Source: Granulicella sp. S190 (GTDB taxonomy: Bacteria > Acidobacteriota > Terriglobia > Terriglobales > Acidobacteriaceae). Taken from it: DNA of 64,000 nt. Positions 52,165-62,081 of the stretch are shown in pieces; the first letter of the stretch is position 1; each line of letters begins with the position of its first letter. Location: contig NZ_LMUD01000014.1 in assembly GCF_009766095.1 (NCBI RefSeq), positions 168,904 to 232,903 of the forward strand. The letters run 5' to 3'. The notes beneath the pieces are model-generated. The model did not search any database, was not told where the DNA came from, and saw only the letters and a list, made by a program, of their open reading frames with translations. The translations under genes and the position numbers were made by a program.

Positions 52165-53994
52165 CTAAATACTGTACTTCCCAGACTTGATCACATGCTG
52201 AGCCACCTGCCGCCGCAGCTTGATCGTATCCGCCGAGTCGTGCTTCGAGAGCCGGCGAAGGATCGTTAGCTGGGTCCGCAGCATATCCCCCTCGGCCACC
52301 GCCGCAATCACCTTCCGCGCCGCAAGCTCAATCGTCGACATCGCCTTATCCGCATAGATCCCCGCCATCGCAACCGGTATTGCGGACGCCTCCCCAGGCA
52401 CGTTCCCAGCCTGCTCCGCAATCTTCTCTGCCCGCAGAATCGCACTCTCCATCGCGAAGACCTCGATGATCATATCGGAGATCGCGCCCATCACCTCCTG
52501 CTCCTCCGCGATCTGCGCCATGTACCTCTGCGTCGCTGCCCCGGCAACAAACAGCGTCAGCTTCTTCGCGTTCGCCAACAGACCTCTCTCCTCCGCCAAC
52601 GGTCCCTCGCGCTCCACCTTCTCGCTCGGTCCAGACATCACCTCATCCATCAGCTTTTTGATTGCAGGCATCAGCGCCAGCTTGCCGCTCATCGCCGACT
52701 TCATCAGCCACCCGGTAATAATCAGCCGATTGATCTCATTGGTCCCCTCGAAGATCCGGTTGATGCGCGCATCGCGATACGCCCGCTCCGCCGGATACTC
52801 CTCCACGTACCCATATCCAGCGAAGATTTGCAGCGTCTCATCCACCACCATGTCCAGCATCTCGCTCGCCCATACCTTCACAATCGAGCACTCCACCGCA
52901 TAATCTTCAATGCGCTTCTGAATCTCCTTCGTATCGTTCTTATCCACTCCAGCAAGTGCCTTGTCGATCAGCCCCACCGTGCGATAACACACCGCCCCGC
53001 CCACAAAGATCCCCGTGGCACAGTTCGCAATCTTCTCCTGGATCAATCCAAACTCCGAGATCGACTTGCCGAACGCCTTCCGATCGATCGCATACCGTAT
53101 CCCGTTGTTGAGCGCCATCCGCGCGCCACCGATAGCCGCATTCCCGAGCTTGTAACGCCCCACATTCAGAATATTGAACGCAATATGATGCCCCTTGCCC
53201 ACCTCGCCCAGCAGATTCCCCGCAGGAATCACGCAGTCGGTCAGAATCAGCGGACAGGTCGAGCTGCCACGAATCCCCAGCTTGTGCTCCTCTTTGCCTT
53301 GCGTAAATCCAGGCGTCCCGCGTTCGATCAGAAACGCCGTCAGCTTCTCTTTCCCGGCGTCCGGACCCTCCGGAATCGCGCACTTGGCGAACACGGTAAA
53401 CAGATCCGCAAACCCCGCATTCGAGATCCACATCTTCTCGCCGTTCAGCGTATAGCTCTTCCCATCTGCCGACAGCACCGCCTTTGTCTTCGCATTCACT
53501 GCATCCGAGCCACTGCTCGACTCCGACAGCGCATACGCCGACACAATCTCCCCCGACGCAATCTTCGGCAGGTACTTCTTCTTCTGCTCTGCTGTGCCAT
53601 ACCAGACCAGAGGCAACGTCCCGATGCCCGTATGCGCCGAAAACGCCACCGAGAAGCTCGCCTGCTTCGAGATGTTCTCCGCAACCAGGGCCGAGGTCAC
53701 CTTATCCATCTCCAGCCCGCCATACTCTTCAGGAATATCGATCGCAGTCAGCCCCAACTCCGCGGCCTCCTTCAACAGGCGCTTGGTCACCGAGAAGTCC
53801 TTCGCCTCAATAGCCTCCGACGCCGGCATAATCTCGTTCACCGCAAAGTTCGCCGTCGTCTCCGCGATCTGCTTATGCTCGTCGGTAAAGTCTTCTGGAA
53901 AAAAGCAATCTGCAGGCGCAGGATCGCTGATAAGGAAGCTGCCTCCAGCGATACGGGGAGCAATGGTCGGTTCAGGGGTTGTCATCGTTGCCAT
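52165..53994 (-). CDS. fadE: Acyl-CoA dehydrogenase (FadE-type)
   Basis: 609 residues, the longer FadE form with a C-terminal extension. Blocks: EITxxxxNFAVNEI-like start (AETTANFAVNEIMPAS), FAD contact AYALSESSSGSDA, GEKMWISNAGFADLF, GIRGSSTCPLILTDCVIPAGNLLG, and the YVEEYPAERAYRDARINRIFEGTNEI segment with the catalytic-region Glu. It introduces the trans-2 double bond into acyl-CoA. AGGAGT is 7 bases before the ATG. Last gene of the operon fadN-fadA-small protein-fadE. Confidence 0.92.
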   Translation of the reverse strand: MATMTTPEPTIAPRIAGGSFLISDPAPADCFFPEDFTDEHKQIAETTANFAVNEIMPASEAIEAKDFSVTKRLLKEAAELGLTAIDIPEEYGGLEMDKVTSALVAENISKQASFSVAFSAHTGIGTLPLVWYGTAEQKKKYLPKIASGEIVSAYALSESSSGSDAVNAKTKAVLSADGKSYTLNGEKMWISNAGFADLFTVFAKCAIPEGPDAGKEKLTAFLIERGTPGFTQGKEEHKLGIRGSSTCPLILTDCVIPAGNLLGEVGKGHHIAFNILNVGRYKLGNAAIGGARMALNNGIRYAIDRKAFGKSISEFGLIQEKIANCATGIFVGGAVCYRTVGLIDKALAGVDKNDTKEIQKRIEDYAVECSIVKVWASEMLDMVVDETLQIFAGYGYVEEYPAERAYRDARINRIFEGTNEINRLIITGWLMKSAMSGKLALMPAIKKLMDEVMSGPSEKVEREGPLAEERGLLANAKKLTLFVAGAATQRYMAQIAEEQEVMGAISDMIIEVFAMESAILRAEKIAEQAGNVPGEASAIPVAMAGIYADKAMSTIELAARKVIAAVAEGDMLRTQLTILRRLSKHDSADTIKLRRQVAQHVIKSGKYSI

Positions 53995-54036
53995 GGTCTT
54001 ACTCCTTCTGCAGTATCAAACTTCAAAAACTCGAAC

Positions 54037-54477
54037 TCAATCCACTTCAGCAATCGGCTCATCCGGTGCTGTCCGCTTCCATCGGACAACACACTGCTGA
54101 CCCTTCCAGCGAAACGTCTCCAGCTCAAACTCGGCGAGCGTTACCGGCGGTTGCTCCACGGTGATCCACTGCTCCTTGTAGGCGCCGTCCGAGACATACT
54201 TCGTAAGAATCGAAACCTCGTAGAGCACGACTCCGCCGCCCCTCGTGCTGGTCACCTGCTCCTTCACTCTCGACCGGACATCTTCAATCTTCGCGGTAGC
54301 GCACTTCCAGTTCTGCTCAAGCCCCGTATGGCGCCTCTGCCTGAAGAAGAACACCACCGCCGCCAGCGCCACAATCATTACGAGACATCCACCCGCCACG
54401 AGGACTCGATGCCAGCCACCACTCGCTGGACGCGACTTCGTCCAGGCAGCACCATCCGGCATGGAGTCTCGATTCAT
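54037..54477 (-). CDS. Hypothetical single-pass membrane protein in the fad operon
   Basis: 146 residues. A polar N-terminus, one membrane helix (RVLVAGGCLVMIVALAAVVFFF) then a basic stop (RQRRH) and a soluble domain of beta character (VLYEVSILTKYVSDGAYKEQWITVEQ, FELETFRWKGQQCVVRW). It resembles DUF3592-type small membrane proteins but the match is weak. It begins 2 bases after the thiolase stop and ends 42 bases before fadE, so it is part of the operon. Confidence 0.75.
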   Translation of the reverse strand: MNRDSMPDGAAWTKSRPASGGWHRVLVAGGCLVMIVALAAVVFFFRQRRHTGLEQNWKCATAKIEDVRSRVKEQVTSTRGGGVVLYEVSILTKYVSDGAYKEQWITVEQPPVTLAEFELETFRWKGQQCVVRWKRTAPDEPIAEVD

Positions 54478-54479
54478 CG

Positions 54480-55658
54480 TTAGCTCATAGCCTCATAGAT
54501 CCCCGCAGCACCCATCCCTCCGCCAACACACATCGTCACAATACCGTACTTCGCCTTGCGTCGAGGCATCTCCCGCAGCAGTGTCGCCGTCAGCTTCGCT
54601 CCCGTGCAACCCAGCGGATGCCCCAGCGCGATCGCGCCACCATTGACGTTCACCTTCGCGCCATCGATCCCCAGCACCTTCAACACTGCTAGCGACTGCG
54701 CCGCGAATGCCTCGTTCAACTCAAACAGATCGATATCTTCCAGCGACAACCCGGCCATCTTCAACACCTTCGGAATCGCATAAATCGGCCCGATCCCCAT
54801 CTCCTCCGGATCGCATCCCGCATAGGCAAACGCCACAAACTTCGCCATCGGCGCAATCCCCAGCTGTGCCGCGCGCTCCGCCGACATCACCACCGCCGCC
54901 GCAGCCCCATCCGAGGTCTGGCTGGAGTTCCCCGCCGTCACCGTCCCCTTTGCATGAAACACCGGCCGCAACTTCGCCAGCGCCTCCAGCGAAGTATCGG
55001 CACGTGGCCCCTCATCCTGCTTGAAGGTCGCCTCCGTCGTCTTGGCCTTCTTCCCGTTCGGCACCGAATTCATAACCGTTATCGGTACAATCTCGTCCTC
55101 GAACTTCCCGGCAGCAATTGCCGCCAGCGCCTTCTGGTGGCTCTCATACGAGAACTGATCCATCTCCTCGCGCGTAATCCCATAATGATTCGCAACCCGC
55201 TCCGCAGTCAGACCCATCGACATATAAGACCCCGGATAGTTGTCTACCAGCCACGGGTTCACCGAGATCTTGTTCCCTCCAAATGGAACATACGACATGC
55301 TCTCCGTGCCGCCCGCCACGATCACATCCGCAGACCCGCCACGAATCCGGTCCGCCGCCAGCGCAATCGACTGCAGCCCCGACGCGCAGTAGCGATTGAC
55401 AGTCATCCCCGCAGTCGTAATCGGCAGGCCCGCGCGGAAGCTCGCGATCTTGGCCACATTCATTCCCTGCTCTGCCTCGGGCATCGCACAACCGAGAATC
55501 ACATCTTCAATCTCCGACTTGTCGAGCTGCGGAACCCGCTCCAACGCACCGGCTATCGCAAAAGCAGCAAGATCATCCGGACGCGTAGTCCTCAACGTCC
55601 CACGTGGAGCCTTCCCCACTGCCGTACGCACCGCCGATGCAATAATTACGTCCTTCAT
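54480..55658 (-). CDS. fadA: Acetyl-CoA acyltransferase (thiolase)
   Basis: 392 residues from ATG 55658, with GAGGGG just upstream. Thiolase motifs: nucleophilic Cys in [44 protein letters not shown] with the catalytic His, and the second Cys in [14 protein letters not shown]. It performs the last step of beta-oxidation, cleaving 3-ketoacyl-CoA. It lies between fadN and the small membrane protein gene. Confidence 0.95.
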   Translation of the reverse strand: MKDVIIASAVRTAVGKAPRGTLRTTRPDDLAAFAIAGALERVPQLDKSEIEDVILGCAMPEAEQGMNVAKIASFRAGLPITTAGMTVNRYCASGLQSIALAADRIRGGSADVIVAGGTESMSYVPFGGNKISVNPWLVDNYPGSYMSMGLTAERVANHYGITREEMDQFSYESHQKALAAIAAGKFEDEIVPITVMNSVPNGKKAKTTEATFKQDEGPRADTSLEALAKLRPVFHAKGTVTAGNSSQTSDGAAAAVVMSAERAAQLGIAPMAKFVAFAYAGCDPEEMGIGPIYAIPKVLKMAGLSLEDIDLFELNEAFAAQSLAVLKVLGIDGAKVNVNGGAIALGHPLGCTGAKLTATLLREMPRRKAKYGIVTMCVGGGMGAAGIYEAMS

Positions 55659-55719
55659 AACACCCCTCAATCCAACACGTTCAACTAACACCTGAAAACC
55701 GACAACTGACAACTGACAA

Positions 55720-58209
55720 CTAATTCCTCAACGGCTTCCCCGTCTTCAACGTAAACGCAATCCGCTCCTGCGTCTTCTTCTCTCCGCACAGCGAAAGAAA
55801 CGCCTCGCGCTCAAGATCCAGCAGATACTGCTCTGTCACCGGAGTCCCCGGCGTCACCTTCCCGCCGCACAGCGCATACGCCACCCAGTTCGCAATCTTC
55901 ATATCGTGGTCGGAGATGTACTGCCCCTCCCGCATCGTCCACACCGCGAGCTTTAGCGTAGCCAGCACGCTCTCTCCCGGAGCAGCAATATCCGTCCGCA
56001 ACGCCGGCGCACTATATCCCGCATCGGCAATCGCTCGAGCCTTCGTCTTCGCATCCGTCAGCAGCCGCTCGCGATTCATCGTCAAGCCATCCGAAGCTTT
56101 GAAGAACCCCATCGAACGAGCCTCTGCCGCACTCGTCGAGACCTTCGCCATCGCAATCGTCTCAAAGTTCTTCTTCAGCGCCTCGAAGATCTCCACCCCC
56201 TCGCCGCGAGCATCCGGCCGAATACTCGAACCCGCGTCCACCGAACGAATCGTCATCTCCTTGCATCCGCCGCCACCCGGAATCAGCCCAACCCCAGCCT
56301 CCACCAACCCCATGTACAACTCCGCGTGTGGCTGTCGCGCCGCCGCATGCAGCGCAATCTCCACGCCGCCGCCAAGGCACATCCCATACGGGGCCACCAC
56401 CACCGGACGCGGACAGAACTTCACCGCCTGCGTCATATTCTGGAAGGCACGCACCGCCATCTCTACCTCGTCCCACTCCTCCTCCTGAACCCCCAGAAGA
56501 AGCTGCATCAGGTTCGCACCCACCGAGAAGTTCGCCGAATCCCCCGTTATCACAAACGCCTCAAAGTTCCCTACCATATCGCTCGAAGGCTTCAGCGTCT
56601 GCGTAATCAGGTTCACGATGTCGTCGCCCAACGCATTCATCTTCGAGTGCAGCTCAATCCCCGCAACCCCATCCCCCAGATCGATCACCGATGCGCCAGG
56701 ATTCTTCTTCACCACCCCATTCGCCTTCTTGATCACCGCAAACGAAGTAACCCCATCCGCAGTCACAACCGGCTTGTATTCGCTGCTCACAGGATCGAAG
56801 AACATCCGCCCCGAAGCCACCGAAGCATCGTCTTTGTACCAGGTGGCCTTGGCCTCGCCATGCTTCTCCGCATAGGTCAGCAGCTTCTCCACATTCGCTG
56901 AGATAGGCGCACCCGCGGCACGCATCTTCTCCGTAGTCTCCCGCACTCCCGCCGCGTCGAACATCTCGAACGGCCCCAGCTCCCAGTTGAAGCCGGTCTT
57001 CATCGCCTGGTCAATCTCGACCAGATTGTCCGCAATCTCCGGTACGCGATTCGCGCTATACGTAAACAGCTCTGTCAGCAGCGGCCAGTAAAACGCAGCC
57101 GCCTTATCCTTCGTCGCATCTGCGTGCAGCAACTGTGCAATCCGCGCATGCGTCGACTCCACGTTCTTCGCCATCTCGATCGCCTGAAACTTCGGCCGCA
57201 TACTCGGCTTGTAGTCCAGCGTCTGCCAGTCCAGAACGTGCCGCAGATCGCGCCCCTCTGCGTCCTTACCCTCTTTCTTGTAAAACCCCTGCTTCGTCTT
57301 ATCGCCCAGCCACTTCTTCTCCAGCATCTTCGTAATGAATGGAGCCAGCGTCACCTCGGCGCGCTCATCTTTAATCTGCGCCGCCTGCGCAGAAAAGTTT
57401 GTCGCCACATGCGCCAGCACATCCACGCCCACCATATCGCCCAGCCGGAACGTTCCCGTCTTCGGCCATCCCAGTGCCGCCCCGGTCAACGTATCCACCT
57501 CTTCAATCGACAACCCCTGCTCCTGCATCAGCCGAATCGCATTCCCCATCGAGAACGTGCCGATCCGGTTCGCAATAAAGTTCGGCGTGTCGTGCGAGTG
57601 CACAATCGCCTTCCCCAACCGCAGATCGCAGAAGTGCTCCACCGCCGCAATATCCGCCGGGTCCGTATCCGGCGTAGGAATAATCTCAAGCAGCCGCATA
57701 TATCGCGGCGGATTGAAGAAGTGCGTGCCAAACCAGTGGCGCCGCAGCTCCATTGGCATCCCTTCCACGATCTTGTGGATCGGCAGCCCACTCGTATTGC
57801 TCGTAAGGATCGAGTCCTTGCGGCGATGCTGCATCACCTTGTCCAGCAGCGCCCGCTTGATCTCAAGGTTCTCCGCCACCACCTCGATAATCCAGTCGCA
57901 ATCCGCAATCAACGCCAGGTCATCGTCGAAGTTCCCGATCGTAATCAGCCGCGCACTCTCGGCGGCATAAAACGCTGCAGGCTTCGACTTCTTCAGTCCA
58001 TCCATCGCCCCCAGGACAAACTTGTTGCGCTCCTGCTTCGACGCCCCGGCATCAATTCCAGGAGGAACGATATCCAGCAAAACCACCGGCAAACCGGCAT
58101 TGGCAAGGTGCGCGGCAATGCGCGAGCCCATCGTCCCAGCCCCAAGAACGGCAACTTTATTGATCTGTCTCTGCTTGGTCGAAGGTGTTGCGGTGGTGCT
58201 GGAAGGCAT
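55720..58209 (-). CDS. fadN: 3-hydroxyacyl-CoA dehydrogenase / enoyl-CoA hydratase fusion (FadN-type)
   Basis: About 829 residues from ATG 58209. Order is dehydrogenase first ([49 protein letters not shown], second domain near residue 330), then a crotonase-type hydratase ([57 protein letters not shown]). This order matches Bacillus FadN rather than E. coli FadB. Possible starts further 5' (e.g. 58272) lie before the predicted transcription start, so 58209 is chosen; GGAG is 9 bases upstream. First gene of the fad operon. Confidence 0.93.
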   Translation of the reverse strand: MPSSTTATPSTKQRQINKVAVLGAGTMGSRIAAHLANAGLPVVLLDIVPPGIDAGASKQERNKFVLGAMDGLKKSKPAAFYAAESARLITIGNFDDDLALIADCDWIIEVVAENLEIKRALLDKVMQHRRKDSILTSNTSGLPIHKIVEGMPMELRRHWFGTHFFNPPRYMRLLEIIPTPDTDPADIAAVEHFCDLRLGKAIVHSHDTPNFIANRIGTFSMGNAIRLMQEQGLSIEEVDTLTGAALGWPKTGTFRLGDMVGVDVLAHVATNFSAQAAQIKDERAEVTLAPFITKMLEKKWLGDKTKQGFYKKEGKDAEGRDLRHVLDWQTLDYKPSMRPKFQAIEMAKNVESTHARIAQLLHADATKDKAAAFYWPLLTELFTYSANRVPEIADNLVEIDQAMKTGFNWELGPFEMFDAAGVRETTEKMRAAGAPISANVEKLLTYAEKHGEAKATWYKDDASVASGRMFFDPVSSEYKPVVTADGVTSFAVIKKANGVVKKNPGASVIDLGDGVAGIELHSKMNALGDDIVNLITQTLKPSSDMVGNFEAFVITGDSANFSVGANLMQLLLGVQEEEWDEVEMAVRAFQNMTQAVKFCPRPVVVAPYGMCLGGGVEIALHAAARQPHAELYMGLVEAGVGLIPGGGGCKEMTIRSVDAGSSIRPDARGEGVEIFEALKKNFETIAMAKVSTSAAEARSMGFFKASDGLTMNRERLLTDAKTKARAIADAGYSAPALRTDIAAPGESVLATLKLAVWTMREGQYISDHDMKIANWVAYALCGGKVTPGTPVTEQYLLDLEREAFLSLCGEKKTQERIAFTLKTGKPLRN

Positions 58210-58250
58210 GGTCGAAGGCTCCGGCGGGCAAAGTAGCCCGAACGATGCGA

Positions 58251-58280
58251 AGCATACTGAATGACCATTCATTTCGTCAA
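58251..58280 (-). promoter_or_regulatory. Sigma-70 promoter with palindromic operator for the fad operon
   Basis: On the minus strand -35 TTGACG (58280-58275) and -10 TATGCT (58256-58251) are separated by 18 bases. The spacer holds the perfect 14-bp palindrome TGAATG-GT-CATTCA (58271-58258). An operator placed between -35 and -10 is the classic repressor position. The half-site resembles the TGAATG..CATTCA arms described for Bacillus FadR boxes, though the spacer is 2 rather than 6 bases. Confidence 0.7.
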
Positions 58281-58347
58281 GTAAACAAGGGAACAACAGC
58301 CCAAACTCTTCATTTCACAGGAGAAAGCAAAAAGCCTCGATGACGCT

Positions 58348-59520
58348 CTAGACCATGCTTCCGTTCATCACCAGAGCCACCGCACTCCGCAGCCGAGCCG
58401 TATTACCTTCAAACGCAGGCCGCAGCCTCGGCACCTTCGAAAGAGCATTCTGCTTCAGCTCCGCCTCGACAATCGGACCAAACAGATACCACGCAGCCGT
58501 AATGTCGCCGACAATCACAATCTCACTCGGAGCCAGCGCACTCGCAATCATCCTCAGCCCGCGCCCAAGATACCCGGACATCCTCTCCAGCGCCTTCACC
58601 GCATGCCGATCGTTGTTCTGCGCCAGCTTCACCAGCGCAGCAAAGTTCACCGGAGACCCAGCGCCACCCAACTCCTCGTAGTAGCGCAGCCCCGCACGGT
58701 TCGAGCTCATCGTCTCCCAGCACCCGCGCCCACCGCAGCCGCACTGTGGCCCGTTCACCTCCATCTGCACATGGCCGAACTCACCCGCCATTCCGTTCGC
58801 CCCGCGCAGCAGCTGTCCGTTCGCAAAGATCCCCGTCCCAATTCCCTCCGAGACATTGACCACCACCAGGTCATGCAGCCCATCGCTGTCGCCAAACCAC
58901 ACCTCCGACAGCGCACACGCATTCGCCACGTTGTCCATCTCCACCCGCAAACCCGTAGCCTTCTGGATGCGAGACTTGATGCTCGCAATCGGCCAGTTCA
59001 GGTTCGGCGTAAAGATCGCCTCTTCGCGTAGCGGGTCCGCGCGTCCCGGCAGACTGATGCCGACGCCATCGAAAGACTTGTCGCTATGCGCCGCAACCAG
59101 CTTGCGAATCGCCGCAATAATCGGCTGAATCGCCTTCTTCGGATCGTCAGGCAGCTCCACTACATTCTGCGCCACAATCTTGCCGCCCAGATCCGTTACC
59201 GCCACCGTCGTCTGCGAAGGATGGATATCCAGCGCGATCACCGCACGCTGATGATTCAGCTCCAGAAACGTCGGCCTGCGGCCACGCGGCGGCCGGCCAG
59301 TCGACCCCTCAAGAATCCACCGCTCTTTAATCAAATCTTCCACAATCAGCGAAACCGTACTGCGTTGCAGGCCTGAGACTCGAGCAAGATCCGCACGCGA
59401 CAGCGGCTGGCGCGTACGCACAAGGTTGAACACGAGATTGCGATTGATCTGGCGAGGCGTCTTATTCGATGCGCTCTGCCGGCGGGTAAACGTGAATCGA
59501 GACGATTGAGGAGTAGGCAT
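58348..59520 (-). CDS. ROK family transcriptional regulator/kinase-like protein
   Basis: 390 residues. An N-terminal HTH (INRNLVFNLVRTRQPLSRADLARVSGLQRSTVSLIVEDLI) precedes the ROK domain, with VIALDIHPSQTTVAVTDLGG, GVGISLPGR, ALSEVWFGDSDG, the GEFGHVQMEVNGPQCGCGGRGCWE zinc block and the late GDITAAWYLFGPI. This is the NagC/Mlc/XylR layout, so a sugar-responsive repressor is expected. It has no sugar gene next to it. Convergence or overlap with the fad operon is not seen; only 51 bases lie between the fadN upstream frame and its stop. Confidence 0.92.
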   Translation of the reverse strand: MPTPQSSRFTFTRRQSASNKTPRQINRNLVFNLVRTRQPLSRADLARVSGLQRSTVSLIVEDLIKERWILEGSTGRPPRGRRPTFLELNHQRAVIALDIHPSQTTVAVTDLGGKIVAQNVVELPDDPKKAIQPIIAAIRKLVAAHSDKSFDGVGISLPGRADPLREEAIFTPNLNWPIASIKSRIQKATGLRVEMDNVANACALSEVWFGDSDGLHDLVVVNVSEGIGTGIFANGQLLRGANGMAGEFGHVQMEVNGPQCGCGGRGCWETMSSNRAGLRYYEELGGAGSPVNFAALVKLAQNNDRHAVKALERMSGYLGRGLRMIASALAPSEIVIVGDITAAWYLFGPIVEAELKQNALSKVPRLRPAFEGNTARLRSAVALVMNGSMV

Positions 59521-59766
59521 CGTTAGCTTTCGTATCTCATAACATCACTGGTCCGAACCATAGCAAACCAAACATCGCATCCACGTTCAAGTACGTCTCG
59601 AAGCCGTTGCATTCTAATAGCTTCGCACGCGAGCCTTTATACCACCGCAATTCGGCATTTTGTAGATACTTTGAATTATTGCTGCTCAAAAAACATCTCT
59701 CATCTCGTAATGCAAAATCTTCTCCGGTGAGTTTCGTTATGTAATAACGCATGCTAGCCTTGAGCC

Positions 59767-60408
59767 GTGGCGACATACATAGAGCAATCGCTTACTAAAT
59801 TGAAAGAGTTTGAAGGATGCGTACCGTGGATGTACTGCGACACGGTAGGCAAGGTAACCGTTGGCGTAGGCCTTATGCTACCCGACGTCAAAACCGCTCA
59901 ATCTCTCCCCTTCCTCCACGGCACACGCCCCGCAACCCCGCAGGAGATCGCAGCCGAATACGCCCGCATCGACGCCATGCCGCTCGGTCGAGCCTGCGCC
60001 TTCTATCGATCTCCCACCTCCGTCGAGCTGCCGCAACAAGCCATCGACGCGAAGCTCACCTCGATCCTCCTAAGCTTCGAGGCCGATCTCCGCGCCCACC
60101 TCCCCGGCTACGACACCTATCCCGATAACGTAAGGATGGCGCTGCTCGACATGATCTACAACCTCGGCCCCACAGGCCTCTTCACCGGCTTCCCGCACCT
60201 CATCGCAGCCGTCGAAGCCGGCTCATGGTCTGAAGCAGCCATGTACTGCCTCCGTCGCGGTCCCAGCGAAGCCCGCAACGCCTGGACGCGCCAGCAGTTT
60301 CTCTCCGCTGTCGTCGTCACCATTCAGGCGGAAACAGACTCCTGGCTGAAGCGAATCCGCGATCTCGTACGTCATACAGGTGCAGTCCTGTTCGGCCCCC
60401 GGCTCTAA
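59767..60408 (+). CDS. GH24 T4-type lysozyme (lone endolysin-like)
   Basis: 213 residues beginning with GTG. The catalytic triad of T4 lysozyme is matched with exact spacing: Glu16, Asp25, Thr31 (T4: 11, 20, 26) in FEGCVPWMYCDTVGKVTVGVG. The later NVRMALLDMIYNLGPTGLFTGFPHLIAAVEAGSWSEAA block is also typical. No signal peptide, holin or phage gene is present. It cleaves peptidoglycan. It sits alone beside a 246-base AT-richer gap (59521-59766), which suggests a transferred or domesticated phage gene. Confidence 0.85.
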   Translation: MATYIEQSLTKLKEFEGCVPWMYCDTVGKVTVGVGLMLPDVKTAQSLPFLHGTRPATPQEIAAEYARIDAMPLGRACAFYRSPTSVELPQQAIDAKLTSILLSFEADLRAHLPGYDTYPDNVRMALLDMIYNLGPTGLFTGFPHLIAAVEAGSWSEAAMYCLRRGPSEARNAWTRQQFLSAVVVTIQAETDSWLKRIRDLVRHTGAVLFGPRL

Positions 60409-60470
60409 GCCCGGCCTCGGGCTTCGATATAGTGGAACTCTTGACTGATTTAGTCTGCGGAGGGCTTTGA

Positions 60471-62081
60471 GTGCAGGGAAAACGTAGAATCGCCGCGATG
60501 GCCATCTGTGCTATTGCGTTCATCGCGACAGCCGCAGAAGCGCAGGACCTCGCAAGCTTCGAAAAACGCACCACCGTCAAAGTCCTTCCCAATGGCCTCA
60601 CCCTCATCGTCTGCGAGCGGCCCGAAGCCCCTGTCTTCAGCTTCTACACCCTCGTCGATGCAGGCTCAGCCGACGATCCCGATGGCGCCGGCGGCCTCGC
60701 CCACATGTTCGAGCACATGGCCTTCAAGGGCACCACCGAGATCGGCACCACCGACTACCCCGCAGAAAAAATCGCCCTCGCCAAAGTCGAAGCAACCTAC
60801 GCAGCCTACGACGGCGAGTACCGCAAGCGCGTCGGTCAAAGCCCCGAAAAACTGGCGCAGCTCCATAAAGCCTTCGAGGACGCACAAGCCGAAGCGCAAA
60901 AATACGTCATTCCCAACCAGTTCTCTGAGATCGCCGAAGAGAACGGAGCCGTCGGCATCAACGCCAACACCACCGAAGACTCCACCCAATATTTTTGGAG
61001 CATGCCCTCCAACCGCCTCGAGCTCTGGGCCTACCTCGAAAGCCAGCGCATTGCCCATCCCGTCGAGCGCGAGTTCTACAAAGAGCGCAACGTCGTGCAG
61101 GAAGAGCGCCGCATGCGCGTCGACTCCTCTCCCACCGGCCGCATGGTCGAGCAGTTCCTCGCCACCGCCTACGTCGCCCATCCCTATCACCGCCCCGGTG
61201 TAGGCTGGGAGAGCGAGATCAGCCAGGTCTCCGCCACCGAAGCCACCGCCTTCCACGAGAAGTACTACGTCCCCGCCAATATCGTCATCGCCGTCGTAGG
61301 CGACCTCAAAGCCTCCGAGACTATGCCCGTCCTCGAGCGCTACTTCGCGCCCATCCCCGCCGCCCCGCGCCCCGAGCCCATGACCACCGTCGAGCCGCCG
61401 CAGGTCGCCGAAAAATCCGTCACCATTCGCGAAGCCACCCAGCCCTTCTATATCGAGGGTTACCACCGCCCCGACTACCTCGACCCGGACGACTCCGCCT
61501 ACGACGCCATCTCCGATATCTTCTCGAACGGACGCACCGCCCGCCTCTACCGCTCCCTCGTTCGCGACCAGTCCATCGCAGCCGAGGCGCAGGGCTTCAG
61601 CGGCTTCCCCGGCGACAAGTACCCCGGCCTCTTCGCCGTCTACGCCGTCCCCATCCCCGGCCACTCCCCCGACGAGATGCGATCCGCCATTCACAAAGAA
61701 CTAGACCGCCTCAAAAACGAAGACGTCACCGACGCCGAGCTCGAACGCTTCAAGACCCGCTCCCGCGCCGACCTCCTCCGCGGTCTGGCTGACAACGAAG
61801 GTCTCGCCCACGAGCTAGCCGAGTACCAAACCCGCTTCGGCGACTGGCGCGAGCTCTTCAATCAGCTCCACAAGATCGACGCCGTCAGCAAAGCCGACAT
61901 CCGCCGCGTCGCCAACAAGATCTTCATCGACAGCAATCGAACCAGCGCACGAATCGAGTTCGTCCCCCCGCAACGCAAAGCCCCGCAAGCCTCTGAAGGC
62001 GCAGGAACAGGAACCCCAGGAACAGCCATGCTCACCGCACCCCCCGCGCAGACCACAGATAACGCCGGAGGTACGAAATGA
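60471..62081 (+). CDS. M16 family metallopeptidase, catalytic subunit
   Basis: 536 residues from GTG 60471, GGAGG 8 bases upstream. A signal peptide (IAAMAICAIAFIATAAEAQD) is followed by the M16 domain with GLAHMFEHMAFKGT containing the zinc motif HxxEH (His-Met-Phe-Glu-His) and the distal Glu region QEERRMRVD. The second M16 domain follows from about residue 270. The end is Pro/Ala rich (APPAQTTDNAGGTK). The stop overlaps the next gene's start by ATGA, so the two M16 proteins are coupled, as in heterodimeric M16B enzymes. Confidence 0.93.
   Translation: MQGKRRIAAMAICAIAFIATAAEAQDLASFEKRTTVKVLPNGLTLIVCERPEAPVFSFYTLVDAGSADDPDGAGGLAHMFEHMAFKGTTEIGTTDYPAEKIALAKVEATYAAYDGEYRKRVGQSPEKLAQLHKAFEDAQAEAQKYVIPNQFSEIAEENGAVGINANTTEDSTQYFWSMPSNRLELWAYLESQRIAHPVEREFYKERNVVQEERRMRVDSSPTGRMVEQFLATAYVAHPYHRPGVGWESEISQVSATEATAFHEKYYVPANIVIAVVGDLKASETMPVLERYFAPIPAAPRPEPMTTVEPPQVAEKSVTIREATQPFYIEGYHRPDYLDPDDSAYDAISDIFSNGRTARLYRSLVRDQSIAAEAQGFSGFPGDKYPGLFAVYAVPIPGHSPDEMRSAIHKELDRLKNEDVTDAELERFKTRSRADLLRGLADNEGLAHELAEYQTRFGDWRELFNQLHKIDAVSKADIRRVANKIFIDSNRTSARIEFVPPQRKAPQASEGAGTGTPGTAMLTAPPAQTTDNAGGTK

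Noticed and set aside
59537..59776. 79-codon minus-strand frame next to the lysozyme
   Set aside because: No ribosome binding site, no homology recalled, overlaps the lysozyme start; treated as noise in an AT-richer gap.
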